From a virus: DNA of 49,114 nucleotides. The notes under the pieces were generated by a model. The model made no database searches. It saw nothing but the letters and a program-made list of their open reading frames with translations, and was not told where the DNA came from. The stretch's first letter is position 1, and the number at the start of each line of letters is the position of its first letter. This document shows positions 23,744-32,371 of the stretch, piece by piece. A program made the translations under genes and the position numbers. Where the stretch lies: IMG/VR virus record IMGVR_UViG_3300038549_000056, positions 1-49,114 of that record; one strand, 5' to 3'.

Positions 23744-24199
23744 ATGATCGAAAGCAAAACAATCGAGATTGACGGCGCGACCTACACGGTGGCGCAATTG
23801 CCGGCGTTCAAGGCGCTGAAGCTGAAGTGGCGCATCATGCAGGCCATCGGTCCTTCGGCCGCAAAATTGATCGCTGCTATCGTCGGTGGCGGAGGCCTGG
23901 CGCGTCTTGAGACCGATGAGCTTGCTCCAGCCGCGAAGGAGCTCTTTGATCGGCTGTCAGCCGACGATCTGCTTTCGTTTGCTCGTGAGCTTCTGGGTCC
24001 CGCAACCGTGATGGCGGATGGAAAGCTGGCGCACGTGCTGGATGTATTCGATATCCATTTCGCCGGCAAACTTGCCTCGGTCTACCGATTGATCTGGTTC
24101 GCACTGGAGGTCAACTACGGTGATTTTTTAGGCGATATCAAAGACCGGCTCGCATCCGCCATAACAAAGGCGTCGCCTACCGTGGAATCGACCACCTAG
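23744..24199 (+). CDS. Tail assembly chaperone, short form
   Basis: A 151-residue helical protein between tube and tape measure genes, the invariant place for tail assembly chaperones. Starts MIESKTIEIDGATYTVAQLP, which resembles T4-like/Mu-like chaperone N-termini. Frame 0 ends at TAG 24197. A slippery heptamer at codon 128 would send part of the ribosomes into the -1 frame, giving the long form. Confidence 0.82.
   Translation: MIESKTIEIDGATYTVAQLPAFKALKLKWRIMQAIGPSAAKLIAAIVGGGGLARLETDELAPAAKELFDRLSADDLLSFARELLGPATVMADGKLAHVLDVFDIHFAGKLASVYRLIWFALEVNYGDFLGDIKDRLASAITKASPTVESTT
24124..24130 (+). promoter_or_regulatory. -1 ribosomal frameshift site T TTT TTA
   Basis: Frame-0 codons are GAT TTT TTA GGC. 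The heptamer TTTTTTA has the canonical X XXY YYZ form in the correct frame. Slipping back one base leads into an open -1 frame of 79 codons ending at 24369. Confidence 0.8.
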
Positions 24200-24369
24200 C
24201 ACCGGCATGGCCGGCATGGAGGTTGTTCTTGTCTGGCCGCGCGTCCCTCGAAGCACTCAACTCGACCCTGTCGATCGACGACGTGGCGGACGCCTTGGAC
24301 GCGCTTGACGCGCAGGAAGAGGCCGAGGATGAGCTCCGAGCGATCACGCAGAGGAGCGGTATACCATGA
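24130..24369 (+). CDS. Tail assembly chaperone, frameshift extension
   Basis: The -1 frame reads on from the slippery site for 79 codons: a basic stretch, then GIDHLAPAWPAWRLFLSGRA and SLEALNSTLSIDDVADALDA, with an acidic tail. The product would be 208 residues (129 + 79), the G/GT arrangement known from lambda and many myophages. The stop TGA overlaps the tape measure ATG. A TTG at 24229 after GGAGG could alternatively start the last part alone. Confidence 0.78.
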   Translation, partial: RRYQRPARIRHNKGVAYRGIDHLAPAWPAWRLFLSGRASLEALNSTLSIDDVADALDALDAQEEAEDELRAITQRSGIP

Positions 24370-25916
24370 TTGTGTCTGAGCTCTTCGCCAAGCTGGGCTT
24401 CAAGGTCGACCAGGCATCCTACTCCAGGGCAGATGCTGTGGTGGGCTCGCTCAAGCGTGGGCTCGCGGCCATCGGCGGTGCCTTCGCTGCTGGCGCCGTC
24501 GTGAAGGGGCTGAAGAGCCTCGTCGAACAGACTGGGGCCACGGCCATCGAAGCGGGCAGGGCTGCACAACGCATCGGTCTCACTCGCCAGGCGTTCGAAG
24601 AGTTAAAGCACGCGGCCGACGAGTCTGGCGTCTCGGTCGGCAGCTTCGAGACGGGTGTCGGCATGATGGCCCGCCAAATGGCGGAGGTCACTCAGGGGAA
24701 CAAGACCGCCGCGGAGGCCTTCCGACGCGCAGGCGTGTCCGTGCGGGACAGTTCTGGCGCTCTGCGCGGCACCGATGAAGTCTTGATGGATCTCTCCGAG
24801 CGCTTCGCCGCAATGCCCGACGGCCCGAAGAAGACCGCTCTGGCCATGCAGATATTCTCTCGTTCAGGGCGAGAGATGATCCCGATGCTCAACGCGGGTC
24901 GCGCGGGCATGGAGGCGTGGCGCGCGGAGGCGCGCGAGCTCGGGATCGTGTTCTCGGACGAGGACGTGGCAGCCGCTGAGGAGCTCCGTCAGGCGACCAG
25001 CCTACTCGACGACGTGCTCGAAGGGCTGAAGCGGCGCATAGGCGTCAGTCTCATGCCCGCTCTCGCGAAGCTCAAGACAGACTTCGCGAAGTGGATATTG
25101 GCCAATCGTGAACTAATAAAGCAGAGGGTCGTCGCGTTCGCCGAAGGCCTCGGGAAGGCCCTGAAGTACGCGGCGCAGATGGTCGAGCCGCTGGCGCGGT
25201 TCATCTCGTGGCTCGCGTCGAATGGTCCGTTGGCCGCTGCCGCTCTGCTCGCCCTTGGGCTGGCCATCAACTCAGCGTTCATCATCCCGGCAGGCACGAT
25301 CCTGCTCGTCCTGGCGCTCGTCGAGGAACTGTGGGGCTGGATCAAGGGTACGAGGAACACGCTGCTCGAGGACATGTTCGGCCCGTTTGACACCTTCGCG
25401 AAGGAGAATGCTTTCGGTCGAGCTATTGACGGATGGATAAAGGCGTTTGAGTATCTGAAGGCGGTTGTGCGATCAGTGCAAGAGGCCTATATCGGGTTCC
25501 GCAGGCTGATCAACCCCGACTTCGGCCGAAACGTCACGGGCGTGGCGGAGGGCGGGTATAGAACAGCGAAGACACCCGAGGAGTATGGGCAGAACCTCAG
25601 TGAGTCCATGCGCCGCATTCGCGGCGGAACAAGAGCTCTGTCGGGCGACGAGGAAGATGCGCTGGACGCTCGACTCGGGAAAGACCCGATGTTCCATGCG
25701 CTGACGCGATCTGGGCAATTCGAGACCGTTGAAAGGTTATATGGCCCGTATGGCGGGAAGACCTCCAAGGAGGTCAAGATCGAGATCGGACAGATGACTG
25801 TCGGCTCAGCTCTGCCAGAAGGCCTCTCTCCGGACGAGTTTGTGAAGCGGCTCAGCGAGGAGATCGATCAGAAATTGAGTTCCCAGAACTCCACCGCCTA
25901 CGAGGCCGCGAGGTAG
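24366..25916 (+). CDS. Tape measure protein
   Basis: A 516-residue protein that sets tail length. Residues ~1-55 hold the start of a tape measure (LFAKLGFKVD) and Gly/Ala-rich helices; the middle is long alpha-helix; residues ~275-340 are strongly hydrophobic (WLASNGPLAAAALLALGLAI, IIPAGTILLVLALVEELWGW), typical of membrane-penetrating segments. The size predicts a short tail, on the order of 75-80 nm at 0.15 nm per residue. Confidence 0.88.
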   Translation: MIVSELFAKLGFKVDQASYSRADAVVGSLKRGLAAIGGAFAAGAVVKGLKSLVEQTGATAIEAGRAAQRIGLTRQAFEELKHAADESGVSVGSFETGVGMMARQMAEVTQGNKTAAEAFRRAGVSVRDSSGALRGTDEVLMDLSERFAAMPDGPKKTALAMQIFSRSGREMIPMLNAGRAGMEAWRAEARELGIVFSDEDVAAAEELRQATSLLDDVLEGLKRRIGVSLMPALAKLKTDFAKWILANRELIKQRVVAFAEGLGKALKYAAQMVEPLARFISWLASNGPLAAAALLALGLAINSAFIIPAGTILLVLALVEELWGWIKGTRNTLLEDMFGPFDTFAKENAFGRAIDGWIKAFEYLKAVVRSVQEAYIGFRRLINPDFGRNVTGVAEGGYRTAKTPEEYGQNLSESMRRIRGGTRALSGDEEDALDARLGKDPMFHALTRSGQFETVERLYGPYGGKTSKEVKIEIGQMTVGSALPEGLSPDEFVKRLSEEIDQKLSSQNSTAYEAAR

Positions 25917-25918
25917 CG

Positions 25919-26512
25919 ATGGGCGTCACGCTACGTTTCACATTGCCAGGCTCCGACGAGGATGTTCTCGAGCTCGATGCCGCTCTCCAAGAGCAACACA
26001 GCATCACAGCATCCGTCACGCAGTTCCCTGTCGAGACGGGGACAAATATCGCGGATCATGTGCGCCAGGAGCCGGATCGAGTGCGTGTCGATGGCATTGT
26101 GTCGAATACGCCTCTTCCGTCGAAGATCGGAATATCCCGTGCGGCGTTCGATGAACGTGCCAACGCAGGTGATTTCGCGCTTCGTGCACAGACCGCATAC
26201 ACGCAACTGCGCGCGCTCAAGGAGGGCGGTATTGCTGTCAGCATCTCGACGGAGCTTGCCGACTACTACCCAATGGTCCTTTTGTCGCTCGATGTCCCGC
26301 GCGATGCCGAGACCGGGGACGTGCTCCGGTTCATGGCGGAGTTCGAGAAGGTCACGCAGGTCTCGACGCGATCGGTGGCCGTCGAGCTCAAGCGCAGTCC
26401 AAAGCCCGGCGTGGTGAAGACCGGGACGCAGCCGAAAAAACAGGTAGAGGAAGTGCAATCTCGCCCTGACTCAGGGTTACGTGCAGCGAAGAGAGCAACA
26501 TTTGGGGATTGA
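25919..26512 (+). CDS. Baseplate/distal tail protein (Dit-like)
   Basis: A 197-residue protein with SITASVTQFPVETGTNIADH at residues ~29-48, a signature of the Dit-like baseplate hub proteins of short myophages. It follows the tape measure and starts the hub cluster. It should link the tube to the central spike complex. The C-terminal 40 residues are basic and probably flexible. Confidence 0.8.
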   Translation: MGVTLRFTLPGSDEDVLELDAALQEQHSITASVTQFPVETGTNIADHVRQEPDRVRVDGIVSNTPLPSKIGISRAAFDERANAGDFALRAQTAYTQLRALKEGGIAVSISTELADYYPMVLLSLDVPRDAETGDVLRFMAEFEKVTQVSTRSVAVELKRSPKPGVVKTGTQPKKQVEEVQSRPDSGLRAAKRATFGD

Positions 26513-26516
26513 GCAC

Positions 26517-26843
26517 GTGGCTATCTACTACCTGCCAGCGCGGACCGACCTCACCCACTACGATTTCGAGGTCGAGCTCGAGGAGTCGATCTACACGATC
26601 GAGCTCTACTGGAATACGCGCGCAGAGGCCTGGTTTCTGTCGGTCTACGATGTCCTCGGTGAGCCGCTCGTCTCCGGTCGGAAGGTCGCCCTCGGAGCGC
26701 CGATCCTTGGTCGCGCCGAGCGCCCGAGTGGGCCGCCTGGCGCAATCATCGCCTTCGACACGTCAGGCGAAAACGTAGAGGCAGGCGAGACGGACCTCGG
26801 AGGCCGGGTGCAGCTCGTCTATTTCGATTCGACGGAGCTCTGA
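26517..26843 (+). CDS. Baseplate plug protein (DUF6983-like)
   Basis: A 108-residue beta-rich protein, GTG start with GGGG nine bases upstream. Pattern YDFEVELEESIYTIELYWNT then AWFLSVYDVLGEPLVSG matches small baseplate plug proteins located between Dit-like and hub genes. TG/ATG overlap with the next gene. Confidence 0.78.
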   Translation: MAIYYLPARTDLTHYDFEVELEESIYTIELYWNTRAEAWFLSVYDVLGEPLVSGRKVALGAPILGRAERPSGPPGAIIAFDTSGENVEAGETDLGGRVQLVYFDSTEL

Positions 26844-27673
26844 TGCCGGTACAGTTTGGCCGCGAGTGGTACGTGATCGTCGGCGGCCTCGAGGTCCGCG
26901 GGCTCCGGATCGCGTTTCGCGCCGCAAAGACCCTGTCCTCTGACCCGAACACACTCGACCTTCGGATCTACAACCTCTCCGCGACCACTCGAGCCAACAT
27001 GCAAAAGAAGGCCGTGCCCGTCGTTCTGGCGGCCGGCTACGTTGGGAGCTCTGAGGTGATCTTCAGCGGCGACGCGAGGACGATCGACCACGTCAGAGAG
27101 GGTGCCGAATGGATGACGCACATCCAGTGTGGCGACGGCGAACGCGCCTATCGGACCGCGCGTTCGGCCTTCTCGTTCAAGGCCGGCACCAGCGTGCAGG
27201 CGCTGCTCAATCAGGTCATCGGTGATCTGCCAGTAAACACGCGTGATGCACTGCGGGCTGTGAAGTCCGGGCAATTCGCACTCGCCTTCGAAAAGCTCCA
27301 GCAAGGCTATGCCGCCCAAGGCCGGACTGTGCGCGAGCTCGACCGCGCGCTCGCCGCGCACGGGATCGAGTGGTCGATCCAAAAAGGCACGTTGCAACTT
27401 TTGCAAGGGAACGGCACGACAAAACAGACGGCAGTCGTTCTCTCGTCGTCAACGGGTCTCATTGGCTCACCGGACCACGGAGCTCCCCAGAAGGCCAATA
27501 TGCCGCACTACCTGAAGCTCAAGTGCCTCCTGCATCCGGGCATTGAGCCCGGAAGGGCGCTGCGGCTCGAGACCCAGTCGATCTCCGGTGACTACCGCGC
27601 CGAGAAGGTCGAGCACACGGGGGACAGCCACGGCCAGGAATGGACGACCGACTTGGAGGCTTTGCCGCGATGA
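26843..27673 (+). CDS. Baseplate hub protein (gp27/gp44-like)
   Basis: A 276-residue protein resembling the central hub of simple contractile tails: N-terminal beta domain (IRIYNLSATT-like LRIYNLS, IFSGDARTI), a GDGERAYRTARSAFSF segment, then YLKLKCLLHPGIEPGRALRL and the final VEHTGDSHGQEW motif, which is characteristic of these hubs. It sits between plug and spike genes. Confidence 0.82.
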   Translation: MPVQFGREWYVIVGGLEVRGLRIAFRAAKTLSSDPNTLDLRIYNLSATTRANMQKKAVPVVLAAGYVGSSEVIFSGDARTIDHVREGAEWMTHIQCGDGERAYRTARSAFSFKAGTSVQALLNQVIGDLPVNTRDALRAVKSGQFALAFEKLQQGYAAQGRTVRELDRALAAHGIEWSIQKGTLQLLQGNGTTKQTAVVLSSSTGLIGSPDHGAPQKANMPHYLKLKCLLHPGIEPGRALRLETQSISGDYRAEKVEHTGDSHGQEWTTDLEALPR

Positions 27674-28311
27674 GCCAGACCGGACCGAATCCTACCCTCG
27701 CCGATGCGATCAGGAGAGCCGTGGATCTCGCGGTGGCGGACGTCCATGTGGCAATCCCAGGCCGGGTTGAGCGAGTCGATCTGGCAAAAGCACTTGTCGA
27801 CGTGAAGCCGCTCGTGAAGGACCGGTATGAGGAGGACGGCGTCGCCAAGAGCCAGAGCGTGCCCGTTGTGACGAATGTGCCGCTCGTCTTCCCTGGCGCG
27901 GGCGGAATGCGGATCTCATTCCCGGTGGCGAAAGGCGACACGGTGCTGCTCGTCTTCTCAGAACGCTCGCTCGATTCCTGGCTCGTGCGTGGTGGAGAGG
28001 TCGATCCACTCGATGACCGGCGCCATTCACTGTCGGACGCCGTGGCGATCCCAGGTCTTCACGACTTCGCGCATCCGTGGAAAGGCATCAGCTCGAGCGC
28101 GGTGACGATCGGGAAGGACGGCGAGACGCAGCATCCGGCCGGTCTCGGAGACAAGATCAGGGCCGAGCTCGACGCGATCTGGAGCGCGATTTACGGTCAC
28201 GCTCATCCCTACACATGGACTGGAAGCCCTGGGAGCGGAGTCACGTCACCGGCAAGCGGTTCACCCTCGAAGCAGATAGTGGAGTCCGCGACCGTGAAGG
28301 TCACTAGCTGA
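27670..28311 (+). CDS. Tail spike tip protein (gp138/gpV-like OB domain)
   Basis: A 213-residue protein with an N-terminal OB-type domain of the gp138 kind: IPGRVERVDLAKALVDVKPLVK, VPLVFPGAGGMRISFPVAKGDTVLLVFSERSLD, and HSLSDAVAIPGL. The C-terminal region (GHAHPYTWTGSPGSG) is short and could bind a metal. It should form the piercing tip. ATGA overlap with the hub gene. Confidence 0.85.
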   Translation: MSQTGPNPTLADAIRRAVDLAVADVHVAIPGRVERVDLAKALVDVKPLVKDRYEEDGVAKSQSVPVVTNVPLVFPGAGGMRISFPVAKGDTVLLVFSERSLDSWLVRGGEVDPLDDRRHSLSDAVAIPGLHDFAHPWKGISSSAVTIGKDGETQHPAGLGDKIRAELDAIWSAIYGHAHPYTWTGSPGSGVTSPASGSPSKQIVESATVKVTS

Positions 28312-28669
28312 GGTTCGGACCGACGGTGTGCGCGATCTGCATGAGCTCGTCGAAGAGCGCGTGCATCTCCTCGCGGTCGGACTCCGGAACCTCCGGCGCG
28401 TTCTCCCAGCGTGGAGCATCCGACGCCATGAGCCATTTTTCGAACTCGGGGGAGAGCTCCTCGAGTCGATTCGTGATTTCGAGCGCTCGCCTAACCGGGG
28501 GCGGGGCCATCTCACGGAGGAGGTGGTGGAGACCGAGACCCACCGGAGAAGGGGAGGCGTGCCGGGCGTTTGCGCCGCAATAACGGCAGCGCAGCGCGCC
28601 CTGCTCGAGTTCCTTCGCACACTTTGGGCATACGACCACGGGCCAGATAGTACCCCAGGGGTAGGCCAT
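28304..28669 (-). CDS. Minus-strand zinc-ribbon protein inside the baseplate operon
   Basis: A 121-residue protein with a clear zinc ribbon at residues ~14-33 (CPKCAKELEQGALRCRYCGA) and an acidic helical C-terminus. AGGG lies upstream of ATG 28669. It overlaps the end of the spike gene by 8 bases and points against the late operon. Such a gene could be expressed from the prophage. Function unknown. Confidence 0.75.
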   Translation of the reverse strand: MAYPWGTIWPVVVCPKCAKELEQGALRCRYCGANARHASPSPVGLGLHHLLREMAPPPVRRALEITNRLEELSPEFEKWLMASDAPRWENAPEVPESDREEMHALFDELMQIAHTVGPNLS

Positions 28670-28684
28670 TGGGAGCCCTGATAT

Positions 28685-29053
28685 GTGGGGATCGTGAGTC
28701 TCGGGCTGAAACTGGTATCGGGCGACCTGTCATGGACCGGAGGAGTCCTCGCGACGATCAGCAATCCTCTGGACGCGACGCGCCAGCTACTCGAGACGCG
28801 GCTCAGGATGGCGCGGGGGGAGTGGTTCCTCGATCCAGAGGAAGGCCTTCCTCTCTACGAGAAGATCCTTGGCAAACCACGCAGTGAAACAGGCATCCGT
28901 CAGGCAGTACGTGAACGCATCCTGTCTACTCCCGGGATAGAGGACATCCTGTCGATGACGGTCAGTATCGACCGATCGGCCCGCACGGTGCTGGTCCAGT
29001 TCGTGGCGCAGGCGACCGAGGGTGAGATCGCCATGACGACGGAGATCGGATAA
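28685..29053 (+). CDS. Baseplate wedge protein (gp25/W-like)
   Basis: A 122-residue protein with the gp25 pattern: ATISNPLDATRQLLETRLRM, RGEWFLDPEEGLPLYEKILG, and the VRERILSTPGIEDILSMTVS helix. Start GTG 28685 (GGAG nine bases upstream); GTG 28694 is an alternative. It is required for wedge assembly and sheath initiation. Confidence 0.88.
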   Translation: MGIVSLGLKLVSGDLSWTGGVLATISNPLDATRQLLETRLRMARGEWFLDPEEGLPLYEKILGKPRSETGIRQAVRERILSTPGIEDILSMTVSIDRSARTVLVQFVAQATEGEIAMTTEIG

Positions 29054-30387
29054 TGGCCTACGGAATCCTTGCGACTGGCTTCGCTGTCAAGCCGCTTGCG
29101 GTCTGCAAATCCGAGCTCGAGGACCTTTTCCGCCAGACATTCGGAGCCGGGATCAGCCTCGATTCCTCCACGTCTGAGGGGCAGCTGATCGGCATCCTGG
29201 CGGAGCGCGAGTCCGAGCTCTGGGACCTGGCCGAAGAGGTCTATGACTCTCGGGATCCTGAGCAGGCGACCGGTGCCGCGCTCACAGGCTTGAGCGCGAT
29301 CACCGGCACAGTCGGCCCGAAGGCGGCCACACCATCGGAGATGACGGCGACGCTTGGCGGAACAGCTTCGACCGTCGTCGGAGCCGGTTCACAGGCCAGC
29401 GTGGCGACGACTGGCGTGAAGTTCGCCACGAAGGCCTCGGCGACGCTGGTGGCCGTCGACGCATGGCAGGCCAGCCATGGATACGTACTCCAGGATCGAT
29501 GTACGAACGACGGCAATATCTACGAGTGCATAACCGCAGGTACGTCCGCCAGCTCAGGCGGGCCCACGGGCGAGGACCTCGACATCACGGACGGGACCGT
29601 TCACTGGCGCTTCCTCGGCGCGGGAGATGGAGCGGTCGATGTCGAGCTCGAGTCCGTCGAGACCGGGCCAAAGGCCGCACCCGCGCGCACGCTCACGGAG
29701 ATCGAAACGCCAGTCTCGGGCTGGGCCTGGGTGACGAATCGGGAAGACGCTACGCCAGGCGAGGACCAGGAGACCGATGCGGCCTTGCGGGTTCGCAGGC
29801 TCGTTGAGCTCGCCGCCCAGGGTGCCGCAGCACTGGACGCCATCCGAGCTGAGATTCTCCAGGTCGACGATGTCACCGCATGCACGGTGTTCGAGAACGA
29901 GACAGACGTGACGGACGGTGACGGTCGCCCTCCGCACTCAATCGAGGTGCTCGTGTCTGGCGGTGCAGACCAAGATCTTTGGGACGCGGTTCTGAGGACG
30001 AAGGGCGCCGGGATCTACACGCATGGTACAGAGGTGGGCACGGCAGACGATGAACAGGGAGTCGCCCACACCGTTCGCTTCAGTCGCCCGGCACAGGTTG
30101 AGATCTACTGCGACATCGAGCTCACGGTCGACGCGGACCTTTACCCGGCGGATGGCGACGACCAGGTGAAGGCGGCACTCGTGACCTGGACCGAGGACAA
30201 CCTCGATGCCGGCGACGACGTGATCACCCGCGCCCTGTTCCCGTCTGTCCTATCGATCTCTGGCGTACTCGACATCGTCCACCTCTACGTTGGTATTGCG
30301 CCGACGCCGACCTCTGAAGCCAACATCACGATCGGTTCCACCGAGATCGCAGATTTCGACACCGCACGGATTTCCGTCACCTCATGA
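29053..30387 (+). CDS. Baseplate protein J-like, with inserted module
   Basis: A 444-residue wedge protein of the gpJ family. N-terminal SLDSSTSEGQLIGILAERES and TGAALTGLSAITGT, and C-terminal ARISVTS with VKAALVTWTEDNLDAGDDV are typical. Residues ~138-188 (bases 29464-29616) are WQASHGYVLQDR...DITDGTVHWRFL, the same module as in the decoration and sheath proteins. A 1-base stop/start overlap links it to the gp25-like gene. Confidence 0.9.
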   Translation: MAYGILATGFAVKPLAVCKSELEDLFRQTFGAGISLDSSTSEGQLIGILAERESELWDLAEEVYDSRDPEQATGAALTGLSAITGTVGPKAATPSEMTATLGGTASTVVGAGSQASVATTGVKFATKASATLVAVDAWQASHGYVLQDRCTNDGNIYECITAGTSASSGGPTGEDLDITDGTVHWRFLGAGDGAVDVELESVETGPKAAPARTLTEIETPVSGWAWVTNREDATPGEDQETDAALRVRRLVELAAQGAAALDAIRAEILQVDDVTACTVFENETDVTDGDGRPPHSIEVLVSGGADQDLWDAVLRTKGAGIYTHGTEVGTADDEQGVAHTVRFSRPAQVEIYCDIELTVDADLYPADGDDQVKAALVTWTEDNLDAGDDVITRALFPSVLSISGVLDIVHLYVGIAPTPTSEANITIGSTEIADFDTARISVTS

Positions 30388-30947
30388 GCGGCCCGGTTCA
30401 CATACTTGACCATCAGGCGAGAGCCGTTCGCCGGCTAGTCCTGCAATACCGTGAGGCGGCAAACCTTCAGGGGCTCGTCTCCGTCTCGACCGCGGAGCAC
30501 CAGACGCTCGAGGACCAGTTCTGGCAGATGTTCGCCGAAACCATCGATACGGCCGAGGACGCTCAACTCGACGTGTACGGACGGATCGTAAACCAGGCCC
30601 GCGAAGGGCGCGATGATCCGACCTATCGGCTCTGGATCAAGACCCGCGTGCGCATCAATCGGAGCTGCGGATCGATCCCCGAGATCGTCGGGATCCTCAT
30701 GGCGCTCGTATCTGGCACCACCTTCGTGCGGCTCGAGGAGCAGTTCCCGGCCGCGATCGAAGTGCATATGGGCTATACGCCAGCACTCGACTGGGAGCAG
30801 GGAATCGTGATTCTCCGGAAATGCAAGGCGGGTGGCGTTCGCGTTTTGTTGACCGTCGAAGGTGCGGACGAGTCGGAGATGCTTCACCTTGACAGCCCGG
30901 ATGGTCCCGGGCTCGATGTCGGCTATCTGGCCGATTACTGGGAGTAA
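30384..30947 (+). CDS. Baseplate/tail protein (DUF2612, gpI-like)
   Basis: A 187-residue protein resembling the gpI/DUF2612 baseplate family: LEDQFWQMFAETIDTAEDAQ, LDVYGRIVNQAREGRDDPTY, RLWIKTRVRINRSCGSIPEI. It joins the wedge to the fibre and lies between J-like and fibre genes. ATGA overlap upstream. Confidence 0.85.
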   Translation: MSGPVHILDHQARAVRRLVLQYREAANLQGLVSVSTAEHQTLEDQFWQMFAETIDTAEDAQLDVYGRIVNQAREGRDDPTYRLWIKTRVRINRSCGSIPEIVGILMALVSGTTFVRLEEQFPAAIEVHMGYTPALDWEQGIVILRKCKAGGVRVLLTVEGADESEMLHLDSPDGPGLDVGYLADYWE

Positions 30948-30949
30948 CT

Positions 30950-31804
30950 ATGGCGAAACCTACCGATTTGCCCCGTTGGGCGGAAACCGCCGGAGGTACA
31001 CCGGCAGCAAATATAATAGAGCCGTCATCCGGTAAGAAGGATCTTGGATTTTCGACGATCGCCGAATCCCCTGGAGGCAAGGGCGATGTCCCAACATCCG
31101 GCGGCCTCAACTGGTTCATGCGGCTCGCGTACAAGTGGTGCGAGTGGCTCGATGGCCTTCAGGGTGAGGAACTCACGTGGGCGGAGAACCAGGTCTTCAG
31201 TAAGCTTCTCCAGTTGAGCGGCGGAGCTCTCCAGTCGATCCTCAAAGGCGGCACCGGAGGCCTCGACATCGGGACCTCGATCGCGTCGGACCTACGCGTG
31301 CTCCTGAACAACGTGGCTGAGTGGACGTTTCGGGAAAGTGACGGGGCGTTGGTCAGCAACGGGAAACAGATCACAGGGCTTCCGACTCCAGTTGCGGCGA
31401 GTGACGGGGCGAATAAGGCATACATCGATGGAGGAGGAAGAAGCCTTTCTTCTTCGTGCGGAGCATATTCAACAACCGGAGACACGAGCGAGCATGACGT
31501 CACGAATTTGTCTCGATCCTTTACAACCAATGGACGCCCAGTTTTTATCGCTTTACAGGCAGATGGATCCACAAATGAGTGTTCAATTGGTTTCTCCGAC
31601 GGTGGTTGGCTGTATCTATACAGAAACACAACGCTGATTGCGAGATGGTACGTTGCGACCAGTGGGTTGGATTCTCCAGGAGGATTTTTCATAGTCGATG
31701 CTCCCGTGGCCGGAACTTATACGTACAAAATCACCTGCAAGAATTACAGTGCGGGAGCGATAATTCACATCAATTACGCTGTGCTTGCGGTGGTGCAGAT
31801 CTAA
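30950..31804 (+). CDS. Tail fibre protein
   Basis: A 284-residue fibre. Residues 1-70 (KPTDLPRWAETAGGTPAANI, EPSSGKKDLGF, GGLNWFMRLAYKWCEWLDG) are the attachment domain common to phage fibres; the rest is beta-rich with a GITGL-like KQITGLPTPVAASDGANKAY repeat start and a variable tip. The tip-coding half (31430-31800) is clearly more A+T rich than the N-terminal half, as for exchanged receptor-binding tips. Confidence 0.82.
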   Translation: MAKPTDLPRWAETAGGTPAANIIEPSSGKKDLGFSTIAESPGGKGDVPTSGGLNWFMRLAYKWCEWLDGLQGEELTWAENQVFSKLLQLSGGALQSILKGGTGGLDIGTSIASDLRVLLNNVAEWTFRESDGALVSNGKQITGLPTPVAASDGANKAYIDGGGRSLSSSCGAYSTTGDTSEHDVTNLSRSFTTNGRPVFIALQADGSTNECSIGFSDGGWLYLYRNTTLIARWYVATSGLDSPGGFFIVDAPVAGTYTYKITCKNYSAGAIIHINYAVLAVVQI

Positions 31805-32220
31805 AACACCAAATCAATGTTTACACTCCATCCTGTTGCGAGCGTCTGGATTTCGACGCCAACCCATACAGATTGCCATACCGTTCGCCATGGCTTCGGA
31901 ATCAGCATTGCAATTGCCGTGTGTGAGGACATAGTGAGAACAAAATAGGCACCCACTTTACTTTGCGATGGATGTACGCCTAGTATTGGATTCCTTTCGT
32001 ACCAATTGGATCCATATCGATCGATCCCCTTTGACGTGAACACCCAATCTGCTGTTGTCAACATCAGAAAACCACTCTGCAAGGTATAGTCAACCGCATT
32101 CCACCGACAGTCCTCCGAGTCGTCTCCGATGCAACCGACTGCGGCGCGAGCGGGGACCGCGCTCCCGCATGCCATCAGCATCAATGAGATGATGGCTGCA
32201 ATGCGGCGGAGGTGGATCAT
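31801..32220 (-). CDS. Minus-strand lipoprotein/membrane protein
   Basis: A 139-residue protein starting MIHLRRIAAIISLMLMACGS, with a lipobox-like LMAC (Cys 18) or a cleavable signal (AVPARA). It has a conserved-looking segment DWVFTSKGIDRYGSNWYERN-PILGVHPSQSKV and two further membrane helices. ATG 32220 is preceded by a distant GGGA; ATG 32262 has none. It converges on the fibre gene with a 4-base overlap, and the DNA is A+T-rich, suggesting acquisition. Probable prophage-expressed envelope protein. Confidence 0.75.
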   Translation of the reverse strand: MIHLRRIAAIISLMLMACGSAVPARAAVGCIGDDSEDCRWNAVDYTLQSGFLMLTTADWVFTSKGIDRYGSNWYERNPILGVHPSQSKVGAYFVLTMSSHTAIAMLIPKPWRTVWQSVWVGVEIQTLATGWSVNIDLVF

Positions 32221-32371
32221 GATCAGATCGTCCCATGTCGCTCGAATAGTGACAAGTCCCATACTCTAAGTGTGGGCAATCTGGACGGTTTCTGGCTCTA
32301 TCGGCGCCTGCCCTGGCCGCCATCTTCGACTTTGATACGTGGTTCTTGTGCCCGATGGCACTGGAGGCCCT

